64,000 bases of DNA from Primula veris. Its lineage: Eukaryota; Streptophyta; Magnoliopsida; Ericales; Primulaceae. The translations under genes were made by a program, and so were the position numbers. Numbering within the stretch: the stretch's first letter is position 1; the number at the start of each line of letters is the position of its first letter. Positions 54,901 through 64,000 of the stretch are shown here, in pieces. The stretch covers positions 38,956,795 to 39,020,794 of the forward strand of contig OY821740.1 in the NCBI GenBank assembly GCA_963682055.1, written 5' to 3'. The notes below the pieces were generated by a model. That model was not told where the DNA came from, made no database searches, and was given only the letters and a program-made list of their open reading frames with translations.

Positions 54901-55955
54901 TTTTGTTATTTTCCTTTTTAGCAGGGAGTCCGTGTGAGAATGTGGTTTGCTTGGTTGTTGTCTTTATATTATATGATATGTGCAACAATATTTGTGTGCA
55001 TATATGAATTTAAGGGATATATTTGTTATCCCCGTTACATATTTACATACAACACCCAACTACTAACTAGCTGAATAATTAAATGCTTAAGAGATGATAA
55101 AATATTTTAAATAATGAAAAATATAGGGGAGGTTGGTTGGGGGAAGAAGTGAGATTTAGACCGTTGATTCATTAATGCATTTGGAGAATTTTAAGCCAGA
55201 TAGGGTGGCCGAATCATCTATAATTAGTTTTAGCCTAATCTCTATTTATACTTTATTGTCCCATGACTTTGCTCCTTTTTTGAACTTATTTATTTATTTA
55301 ATTTCTAAAGATATTACTTACAAATCAACGAGTCATTTGAACTACGAGGTAGCTTTTCAGTCAAATGCTTATTACAAGATGTTACATTTATTTTTATTTT
55401 AATGATTTGGAGTTTGTTTGGATGCATTTTTAAGCAAAGTATATGGATTTATGCAGGTATCATATGCTAAGATATAAGTAAATAAAGCAATGCGAAAAAT
55501 GAAGATATTGAAAATCATTGAGTCATTGAACTACCAATAAAATTACATATTAGTGTTATGTGTTTACACAGAATTTTGATTAAGTTTAGCCTAACCTCCA
55601 TTATACTTTATTGTCCCGTGACTTTGCTCCTTTTTGGACCTTCTTTATTTAATTTCTAAAGATATTACTAACAAATCAATGAGTTATTGAACTACGAGGT
55701 AGCTTGTAAGTCAAACGTTTATCAAAAGATGTTACATTTATTTTTATTTTAGTGATTTGGAGTTGGTTTGGATGCAATTTTAAGCAAGGTATATGGATCT
55801 ATGTTAAATAAATATAAGTCTTAAGGCGATACCGAAAACGAGTATATCGAAAATCAATGAGTCATTGGACTACTTATATAGTTAAATAGGTTGTAAGTCT
55901 AAATTGATAAAATTACATTGATTAATTATTTTTTAAAGTTTGTTTGGATGCACTT
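54901..55955. other. LEA_2 upstream region with local tandem duplication
   Basis: The segment at about 55225-55450 (TTTAGCCTAATCTC..., ATGACTTTGCTCC..., AAAGATATTACT..., TTTGGATGCA) recurs at about 55585-55805, and a partial third copy lies at about 55855-55953, right up to the copia LTR. No coding region. Confidence 0.65.
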
Positions 55956-56348
55956 TGTTGGAAAAACATGTGAAAACATGGGTGTTTCCGAATGGTCACT
56001 GGACCAACTTCGAGTCATTATTTCGTGTAACAGCGCTGAGTTGTTTATACCGTACTCAACGTGGTTGAGTAGCCCGTGTGACGAGCTTCGTAACGGTATA
56101 TCACATGACCTATTCGGAGAATGGGTGTGAATACAAAGTGGCTTCAAAGTTGGTACCTCGGAAGCTCAAATCTGGAAAAAATCTGGAAAAAACGAAATGG
56201 TTAATGAGAAAACCATTTAGAATAATCTCATATTGGAAGATTAAGAGTTAATCTTACAATATATATACCATACCAACCCATGTAGTTATTAAACTAACAT
56301 GTCCACATACACCTAAGAGTATTAGTGTGTACCACACACGCGCGCTCG

Positions 56349-56482
56349 CTCGTGTCTCGTGTCTCGGGTCTCGGGCACGGGCACGGGCACGGGCACGGGC
56401 GTGGGCGTGGGCGTGGGCTTGGGCTTGGGCTTGGATTTGGGATTTGGGGAATGTCTCGGGTCTCGGGTCTTGGGTCTTGGGT
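56349..56482. repeat. Hexanucleotide minisatellite in the left LTR
   Basis: Successive runs of GTCTCG, GGGCAC, GGGCGT, GGGCTT and again GTCTCG/GTCTTG. It is shorter than the matching array in the right LTR (63127-63336). Confidence 0.9.
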
Positions 56483-56660
56483 CCAAACCCGAATAGGGAG
56501 TTTTGTATAAAATACAAAAGGAGTCCCTAGAGTTTCCAGTAAGAGAAACGTCAGCAATGAATGAGATTAAATGCTGCGGTTTCAGAATTAAATTGAGCGG
56601 ATTCTGTGGGTGTAACTCCCGGAATTAATGACCACAATTATGGCTGCGGTTTCTATAGAG

Positions 56661-56670
56661 CCTATAAAAG
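56661..56670 (+). promoter_or_regulatory. LTR TATA box
   Basis: CCTATAAAAG, repeated at 63511-63520 in the right LTR, followed by GC-rich then CA-rich DNA typical of a plant transcription start. It is the likely promoter of the element's genomic RNA. Confidence 0.65.
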
Positions 56671-57087
56671 ACAGCCCTCCCCCTCTCATTTGAACACACC
56701 ATCATACACACAACTCACAGCATAAGCATACACTTAGTGAGAGAGAACCGCACCACCAACAGCTCGACCTGTGGTTCGGTGCCGGTTTCCATACGAGCCA
56801 CTCTGAGATAGAAGTTGTACCTTGGGAACAAAGTCCCGAAACCAGAAACCTTTAAAGGTGGTTCGGGAAATATTGTTTAAGGGAAACTGCTCAGCAGTTG
56901 CCTCTTCTTTTACTTTCTGTTATTTATTTTTCAGTCTTTTACTTTCTGTCCATTTCATTTCAGTACCGTTTCATTTCTGTAATTTACTTTCCTGTACTGT
57001 TTCCTTTCTGTATTTACATTTCAGTACTGTTTACTTTCAGTCTTTCGATTCTGTTATTTACTTTTCAGTTCTGTAATTTCCAGTATT

Positions 57088-57402
57088 TACAAAAAACAGT
57101 CCGGCAGTTTTTTATTTGTTAAAAAACCAGTCCGGCAGTTTTTTATGCTTTAAAACCAGTCCAGTTTGTTTTGTTCAAAACCAGTCCGGCAGTTTGTTTA
57201 AAACCAGTCCGGCAGTTTGTTAAAACCAGTCCGGCAGTTTTGTTTAAAACCAGTCCGGCAGTTTGTTTAAAACCAGTCCGGCAGTTTGTTAAAACCAGTC
57301 CGGCAGTTTCTGTAAAACCAGTCCGGCAGTTTCTGTAAAACCAGTCCGGCAGTTTCTTTAAAACAGTCCGGCAGTTTCTTTATTTCAGTCCAGCAGTTTT
57401 AT
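57088..57402 (+). repeat. Tandem CCAGTCCGGCAG repeats in the LTR leader
   Basis: About 13 copies of a 19-28-bp unit, AAAACCAGTCCGGCAGTTTnTT, downstream of the TATA box and therefore in the transcribed leader. The right LTR enters the same array at 63949; its first two units are fused by a deletion of about one unit. Confidence 0.9.
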
Positions 57403-57534
57403 TTATTTGTTGAGTCAGGAATTGTAATTAATATTCCAATTGTGAGAAATAAAATTGTTTATTTCCTTTGCGTTCCTGTCTCTTTTATTTATTGTCCTTT
57501 CATTATTGTATTCGAAATAGTACCAACACCAACA

Positions 57535-57868
57535 ATCTTAAACAATACTATTTTTTGGTTTTTCTATTTTCGAAATAAGAAAGGACTTTTCTTTTTTATT
57601 TTATTGTTGTTGACGTCTCGGTTTTATTCTCGCAAAATCATTGCTAGTTTTCTAGAAATTGAAATTTGCACATAGAATAAATCCGAATTGGGTTTTAATC
57701 TTTTTATTCTAGAATACTATAAAGAATTCTTAGTGAAATCAAAGCTAGAATCTCTTTCATTGGTTTTTTATTCTTTTGAAGCAATCTAATTAAGTTATAA
57801 TTAGTATTTGCGATTAAGAATTTTAGTTTTCTTGCGAGAAACTAAACGGTTTTATATTGTCATTTCAG
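57535..57868 (+). other. Untranslated leader between left LTR and gag
   Basis: T-rich. No TGG-starting primer-binding site complementary to initiator tRNA is seen directly after the LTR, so the primer is unassigned. The leader ends TTTATATTGTCATTTCAG immediately before the gag ATG, which looks like a splice acceptor. Confidence 0.55.
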
Positions 57869-60800
57869 ATGACTAATGAGGATCAAATACCCACCGTTTC
57901 TTCGGAAAACGTGCAGGGCGCACTTGTGATTGGCAGTAGCCATAACAATGCGAGCGCTGCGAGTGGGGGGGCTCAGGCTGAGGCCGAAGCTGCTGCGGCA
58001 AAGGCTGCGGCCGACGCTGCTGCGGCAGAGGCTGATGCTATGGCTGCGGCTGCGGCCGCAGCACAGGCTGCTGCTAAGGCTGCGGCCAAGGCAGCGCTTG
58101 TGGCTGCAGCCAGGGCAAAGGGCAAGGCTCCGGCAACACCGGCGATGCCAATGTTGCCAACCTCTCAACTGGAGAGACCGGAAAAGTTTAGGGGCAACAA
58201 CTTCAAACGTTGGCAGCAAAAGATGCTGTTTTATTTAACTGCCCTTAATCTGACCCGGTTTCTTAAGGAGTCTGCACCCGTCCTAAGCGAGGACGATGAG
58301 GACGTGCAGACGGTTTCGGCGGTGGAAGCATGGAAACACGGCGACTACCTATGCCGGAACTACATCCTGTGTGCTCTGGATGACACTCTCTTCAGTGTAT
58401 TCGAGCCCAAGGCTTCTGCAAAGGAGCTTTGGGAGTCTCTCGAACGAAAGTACAAAGTGAATAACGCTGGCGCAAAGAAATTTGTCGTCACGGACTTTCA
58501 CGAGTACATGATGACTGATGGGAAGAGTGTTATCGAGCAGGTTGAGGAACTCCAACTCATATACCATATGCTTGAGGTTGAAGGGCTAGTTATCAACGAA
58601 CCTTTCCAAGTGGCATTAATGATTGAGAAACTGCCACCTTCTTGGAAAGAGTTTCAAAACTACCTGAAACACAAGCGAAAGGCTATGACCTTGGAGGGAC
58701 TCATTGAGAGGCTCAATGTTGAGCAAAGCAACCGCCGATCCGGAAGGAAAGGCGGTGGCGGAGCAGGCAACGCGGTTGCCAAGGCCCATGTGGTTGAGGA
58801 CGCTGTGTCTAAGCGGAAACGCTTTGACAGCGGAGTCGGTGCCTCTCTCAAGAAGAAATTCATGGGAGACTGCTTTGTGTGCAACAAACCGGGCCATCGT
58901 GCCGCGGATTGTAAGATGCGCACCGACAAGCCCAAACCCCCCCCCCCCCCCCCCCCAAAGAGGAAGTTCCAAGGGAAAGGGAGGAAGAGGGCACCTGCTC
59001 AAGCTAATGCGGCTGAGGGAGGAGATGATGCTGGACAGGACTATATGCACCTGAGTGCTGTGGTCTCGGAAGTGAACCTGGTGGGGAGCAACCCAAAGGA
59101 ATGGTGGCTGGACACAGGCGCCACTAGTCACATCTGTGCCAGCAAATGGATGTTCAAGACCTATACGGCCGTGGACAATGAGAGCTGCTTCATGGGGAAC
59201 TCGGCTACTTCCAGGGTGGAAGGAAAAGGAACCGTGCTGCTGAAGATGACATCGGGAAAGGAGCTCACACTGAATGGCATGCTCCATGTGCCGGAAATTC
59301 GCAAGAATCTGGTTTCCGGGTCCGTGATGGTGAACAAAGGATTTAAACTTGTATTTGAATCTGCAAAAATTGTAATCACTTTAAACGGAATGTATGTAGG
59401 CCGTGGCTATATGACCAACGGCATGTTTAAATTAAATGTTGGTACTCCGGCTCCTAAAGCCGAGTTAGCTATTGAGGGTACTAAGGCTGAGGCCAGTACC
59501 AAGAATAATGTAATCGTGAATGTTGCCCAAGTGGCCAATAAAACTTCGTTTGCTTATTCTTGCGATTCATTTAATTTATGGCATGGTAGATTAGGTCATG
59601 TGAATGCTAATTCTATGAAGAAATTAATATCACTGAATCTACTACCTAATTTTGTATTTGATAAACAACATAAATGTGAGGTTTGTGTTGAAGCAAAATT
59701 AACCAAGTCTTCGTATCAACATATTGAACGAAGTACTGAACCTCTCGGTCTAATACACACGGATGTATGCGACTTAAAGTTTATACAAACGCGAGGAGGG
59801 AAAAAGTATTTCATCACGTTTATAGATGATTGTACTAGATACTGCTATGTCTACTTAATGAGAAGTAAAGACGAAGCGGTAGAGAAATTCGCTCTTTATA
59901 AGACCGAAGTAGAGAATCAACTCAATAAAAAGATTAAAATGTTGAGGAGTGATAGAGGCGGTGAATACGAAGCACCGTTTGCGCAGATATGCGCAGAAAA
60001 TGGCATTATACATCAAACGACAGCCCCATACTCTCCGGAGCAGAATGGGGTTGCCGAGCGTAAGAATAGGACGCTCAAGGAAATGATGAATGCTATGTTA
60101 ATAAGTTCTGGGTTACCCCAGAACATGTGGGGGGAAGCGCTGCTTTCCGCCAACTATGTATTGAACAAGCTACCACATAAGAAACGTGATAAACCACCTT
60201 ATGAACTATGGAAAGGCCATAGGCCGAGCTATAAATTCTTAAGGGTTTGGGGTTGTCTCGCGAAGGTCCTTGTCTCACTTCCTAAAAGAACGAGAATAGG
60301 GCCAAAGACGGTAGACTGTGTGTTCATAGGATATGCACAAAACAGTAGTGCTTATCGTTTTCTCGTGCACAAGTCGGATAATCCCGATGTGCATGCAGAT
60401 ACTATCATCGAAGCTCGAGAAGCTTCTTTCTTCGAGGAGATCTTTCCCCGCAAGTCTTCCGTAACTGTAGAGACTGAGGAGTCAAACAGTGAGGAAAATG
60501 TGGGGGCAAGTGAACCGTTGGAGGAAGAAGAAGAAGAGCCTCGACGTAGTAAAAGGGCTAGAAAGGAAACGACTTTCGGTCCAGATTTTGTAACCTTCAT
60601 GATAGAAGGCGAACCGGCGACATTCAAACAAGCAATGTCATCCCCGGAAGCCCAATATTGGGAGGAAGCGATCAACAATGAGGTTGAATCGATATTACAA
60701 AATCACACTTGGGAACTAGTGGATCTACCACCCGGGTGTAAGCCACTAGGACACAAGTGGATCTTCAAGAGGAAGAGAAAGCTCGATGGAACAATCGAGA

Positions 60801-62254
60801 AATACAAGGCTAGGCTTGTAGTGAAAGGTTTTAGACAAACCGAAGGTGTCGACTATTTCGACACCTATGCTCCTGTCTCCAGGAAGATGTCAATCCGGAT
60901 AGTCATTGCTCTCGCAGCACTGTTCGATCTGGAAATACATCAAATGGATGTTAAAACAGCGTTCTTGAATGGTGAGTTGGAAGAGGAAATTTACATGGAA
61001 CAACCGGAAGGGTTTGTGGTTCCAGGTAAAGCTCACAAGGTGTGTAAACTTGTGAAGTCCTTGTATGGACTTAAACAAGCACCTAAACAATGGCACGAAA
61101 AATTTGATAGAGTGATGCTATCAAACGGTTTTCGGATAAACGAATGTGACAAATGCGTCTACGTAAAAGGAAATTAAAAGGACTACGTGGTAGTCTGCCT
61201 CTACGTAGATGACATGATTATAATAGGGAGTATTGATAACATCAACTCCACTAAGAAAATGTTGTCACAAAAATTCGAGATGAAAGACTTGGGTGTCGCT
61301 GATGTTATACTTGGTATGAAAATTACCAAGACATCAGACGGATATGCGCTATCTCAAACTCACTATGTCAGACAGATGCTTGACAAATTTGATAAAGATA
61401 GTAGATCTACATCCAGAACTCCGATAGAGATCTCAACCACCCTGAAAAAGAACTTTGGAGAGAGTGTGAGACAATTGGAATATTCTCGAATAATAGGCAG
61501 TCTGATGTACGTCATGAACTGTACTAGACCAGACATAGCCAACTCAGTGAGTAGACTGAGTAGGTACACCAGTAATCCCAATGAGGAACACTGGAAGGCC
61601 ATCATGAGACTTCTCAGATACATGAGATACACAGCAGACCGAGGGTTGCATTATACCAGATATCCAGCTGTACTGGAAGGGTATTCTGATGCAAATTGGA
61701 TCTCGGATTCCAACAGTACACGATCCACTAGCGGATATGTATTCGTGATGGGAGGAGCAGCTGTCTCATGGAGATCATCCAAGCAGACGTGCATAGCTAG
61801 ATCAACTATGGAATCTGAGTTCATAGCGTTGGATCTAGCAACAGAAGAGGCTGATTGGCTGAGAAGCTTTCTGGAAGGAATTCCAATGTGGCCGAAACCT
61901 GTCCCAGCAATAAGCATGCACTGCGATAGTCAGTCGGCTATTGGACGGGCGCAGGATCATTTGTATAATGGAAAGTCCCGACATATTCGTCGGAGACATA
62001 AATCCGTAAGAGAATTGTTAGCTAACGGTGTGGTGTCCTTAGATTTTGTGAGATCTAAAGACAATATAGCGGATCCATTTACAAAAGGCTTGACTCAGGT
62101 AGGAGTTGAAGTTTCATCGAGGGGAATGGGGTTGAAGCCCATTAAACTGGAAACCTCCTCAGAGGCAACCCAACCCGAACTGGATTCTCCAGCGTCGGGT
62201 TCAACGGGAAAACCGAACTGTGGGGGTGACCGAACAAAGCACTCGGGAACTTAA
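57869..62254 (+). pseudogene. gag-pol: copia gag-pol polyprotein, one in-frame stop
   Basis: A single frame from ATG 57869 to the stop at 62252-62254, broken only by TAA at 61175-61177 within the reverse transcriptase. In order: an alanine-rich N-terminus (about 30-90); Gag with the CCHC knuckle CFVCNKPGHRAADC from residue 335; a polyproline run coded by 20 C; protease WWLDTGATSHIC (Asp near 415); the GAG-pre-integrase zinc site (LWHGRLGH...CEVCVEAK); the integrase core with its Asp, Asp and Glu blocks (HTDVCDL, SDRGGEY, PYSPEQNGVAERKNR); reverse transcriptase with LPPGCKPLGHKWIFKRK and MDVKTAFLNG; then, beyond the stop, catalytic YVDD and RNase H ([23 protein letters not shown]). The stop removes the YVDD site from the main product, so this copy probably needs readthrough or help in trans. 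Confidence 0.93.
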
Positions 62255-62720
62255 GTTCCCATCCCATTTCTAGGATGAAAGAGTGATAGACCTAGACCAT
62301 CTTAAGGGTGAGCATGAGGCTCTTAATGAAAACAAGTATCTCGAAGGTCGAGAGGGGTGAGTCAGGACACCCTTGACTTGAAATCACCTATGACGAGTGT
62401 GTATGGCCGATACTATGTGATGAGCCATGGGCTAAATCACTAGAGCACTCGGTTGAACTTTGCCAAGGCAGTCCACGGCCAAATATGGACAACAACCAAA
62501 GGGCTTAGTAAGTGGTGTAGAGGGGACACTGTGTGCGCATTACCCTGGTATGCACAAACGCTAAAGGGTTCAAGGCTTAAAGGCTACCCAATAGTAGCAT
62601 ATCAGATTTTACGTCACTACGGCAGGTTCAAGGCGCGCGCTACCTGTCCTTATGCAGTGAACTCTTGCGGTTTTCTCTCGTATGCATTTAGGAGCATTTT
62701 ATTTTCAGCCAATTGCATTC
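62255..62720 (+). other. 3' untranslated region of the copia element
   Basis: Between the gag-pol stop and the polypurine tract. A 98-codon open frame (62453-62749) runs into the LTR but shows no known domain and no envelope-like features. Confidence 0.6.
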
Positions 62721-62731
62721 ATGTGGGGGAT
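62721..62731 (+). other. Polypurine tract of the copia element
   Basis: ATGTGGGGGAT, guanine-rich, directly before the right LTR; the standard plus-strand primer position. Confidence 0.75.
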
Positions 62732-64000
62732 TGTTGGAAAAACATGTGAAAATATGGGTGTTTCCGAATGGTCACTGGACCAACTTCGAGTCATTATTTC
62801 GTGTAACAGCGTTGAGTTGTTTATACCGTACTCAACGTGGTTGAGTAGCCCGTGTGACGAGCTTCGTAACGGTATATCACATGACCTATTCGGAGAATGG
62901 GTGTGAATACAAAGTGGCTTCAAAGTTGGTACCTCGGAAGCTCAAATCTGGAAAAAATCTGGAAAAAACGATATGGTTAATGAGAAAACCATTTAGAATA
63001 ATCCCATATTGGAAGATTAAGAGTTAATCTTACAATATATATACCATACCAACCCATGTAGTTATTAAACTAACATGTCCACATACACCTAAGAGTATTA
63101 GTGTGTACCACACACGCGCGCTCGCTCGTGTCTCGTGTCTCGTGTCTCGGGTCTCGGGTCTCGGGCTCGGGCACGGGCACGGGCGTGGGCGTGGGCGTGG
63201 GCGTGGGCTTGGGCTTGGGCTTGGGCTTGGGCTTGGGCTTGGGCTTGGGATTTGGGATTTGGGATTTGGGATTTGGGGAATGTCTCGGGTCTCGGGTCTC
63301 GGGTCTTGGGTCTTGGGTCTTGGGTCTTGGGTCCAAACCCGAATAGGGAGTTTTGTATAAAATACAAAAGGAGTCCCTAGAGTTTCCAGCAAGAGAAACG
63401 TCAGCAATGAATGAGATTAAATGCTGCGGTTTCAGAATTAAATTGAGCGGATTCTGTGGGTGTAACTCCCGGAATTAATGACCACAATTATGGCTGCGGT
63501 TTCTATAGAGCCTATAAAAGGCAGCCCTCCCCCTCTCATTTGAACACACCATCATACACACAACTCACAGCATAAGCATACACTTAGTGAGAGAGAACCG
63601 CACCACCAACAGCTCGACCTGTGGTTCGGTGCCGGTTTCCATACGAGCCACTCTGAGATAGAAGTTGTACCTTGGGAACAAAGTCCCGAAACCAGAAACC
63701 TTTAAAGGTGGTTCGGGAAATATTATTTAAGGGAAACTGCTCAGCAGTTGCCTCTTCTTTTACTTTCTGTTATTTATTTTTCAGTCTTTTACTTTCTGTC
63801 CATTTCATTTCAGTACCGTTTCATTTCTGTAATTTACTTTCCTGTACTGTTTCCTTTCTGTATTTACATTTCAGTACTGTTTACTTTCAGTCTTTCGATT
63901 CTGTTATTTACTTTTCAGTTCTGTAATTTCCAGTATTTACAAAAAACAGTCCGGCTGTTAAAAAACCAGTCCGGCAGTTTTTTATGCTTTAAAACCAGTC
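62732..64000 (+). repeat. Right LTR of the copia element (truncated by the window)
   Basis: Matches the left LTR from its first base. Differences seen include C/T at 56-type positions near the start, a longer hexamer array, A/G at the base after the TATA box, and loss of about one unit near 63957. Its end lies beyond the window. Confidence 0.9.
63127..63336. repeat. Hexanucleotide minisatellite in the right LTR
   Basis: The same words as the left array but with more GGGCTT, GATTTGG and GTCTTG units, about 75 bp longer. Because LTRs are identical at insertion, this shows expansion or contraction since then. Confidence 0.9.

Larger units (their letters stand above)
55956..57534 (+). repeat. 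Left LTR of the copia element
   Basis: Begins TGTTGG and ends CCAACA, its inverted repeat (an earlier CCAACA ends at 57528, so the end is uncertain by six bases). Inside are a GGGCAC/GGGCTT/GTCTCG hexamer array, a TATA box, a T-rich TTTCAGT/TTTCTGT stretch, and about 13 tandem copies of a CCAGTCCGGCAG unit. Confidence 0.9.
55956..64000 (+). mobile_element. Ty1/copia LTR retrotransposon (right LTR runs off the window)
   Basis: Left LTR 55956-57534, gag-pol 57869-62254, purine tract 62721-62731 and right LTR from 62732 to the window end. Domain order Gag, protease, integrase, reverse transcriptase, RNase H defines Ty1/copia. The two LTRs differ by only about eight substitutions outside their repeat tracts in the 1.27 kb that can be compared, so insertion was recent. 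The target duplication cannot be checked because the right end lies outside. Confidence 0.95.

Noticed and set aside
56254..56557. Long open frames on both strands through the hexamer array
   Set aside because: Frames made of GlyLeu, AlaArg or ProArg repeats come from a 6-bp repeat that has no stops; they are not genes. The same holds for 63030-63407.
57930..58238. 102-codon frame overlapping gag in another frame
   Set aside because: Arg/Leu-rich translation of the GC-rich alanine codons; a shadow of gag.
62453..62749. 98-codon frame after copia gag-pol as a possible envelope-like gene
   Set aside because: No signal peptide, membrane helix or coiled coil, and it runs into the LTR.

Overview
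The window is nuclear DNA of a flowering plant, most likely a eudicot. Its genes are split by GT-AG introns, intergenic DNA is AT-rich, microsatellites and small transposons are common, and two long LTR retrotransposons are present. Every protein-coding gene recognised belongs to a family typical of land plants (vacuolar sorting receptor, DUF1191, CML42-type calmodulin-like protein, LEA_2 protein). No species call is made.

Left part (1-30.6 kb), mostly single-copy genes: the 3' half of a 3-hydroxyisobutyrate dehydrogenase gene (+, 1-1998); an eight-exon nucleotidyltransferase/PAP-OAS1 substrate-binding-domain gene (-, 3577-11319); a 13-exon vacuolar sorting receptor (+, 14179-19566); a two-exon DUF1191 membrane protein (-, 20766-22416); and an eight-exon RING/transmembrane E3 ligase of the RNFT type (+, 26448-30606). 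The last has a repeat-built 5'UTR intron that carries a 188-bp TIR element.

Middle part (30.6-51 kb), a segmental duplication. Copy B is functional-looking: an intact CML42-like gene (-, 42478-43032) lies downstream of a 12-exon CNOT11 gene (-, 44165-50852), a subunit of the CCR4-NOT deadenylase complex. Copy A (about 31.38-42.35 kb) holds a dead CML42 copy plus the last three CNOT11 exons as relics. A 7.1-kb LTR retrotransposon (31886-38980, target duplication CTGGG) sits inside the dead CML42. It has no recognisable gag or pol but carries a decayed tetraspanin gene, so it looks like a non-autonomous element that captured a host gene. A third, older CML fragment lies near 31.05 kb.

Right part (51-64 kb): a two-exon LEA_2/NDR1-HIN1-like gene (-, 53187-54900), a small tandem duplication, and a young Ty1/copia element (55956 to beyond the window end). 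Its gag-pol reading frame is interrupted by a single in-frame stop. Its two LTRs are nearly identical apart from length changes in two minisatellites.

The genes do not form one pathway; they are ordinary neighbours. The strongest material for a second look is the gene-capturing LTR element and its dated insertion site, the repeat-built 5'UTR intron, and the minisatellite-loaded copia LTR and alanine-rich Gag. All exon boundaries were placed by eye from reading frame, GT/AG signals and family knowledge; no alignment program was run.
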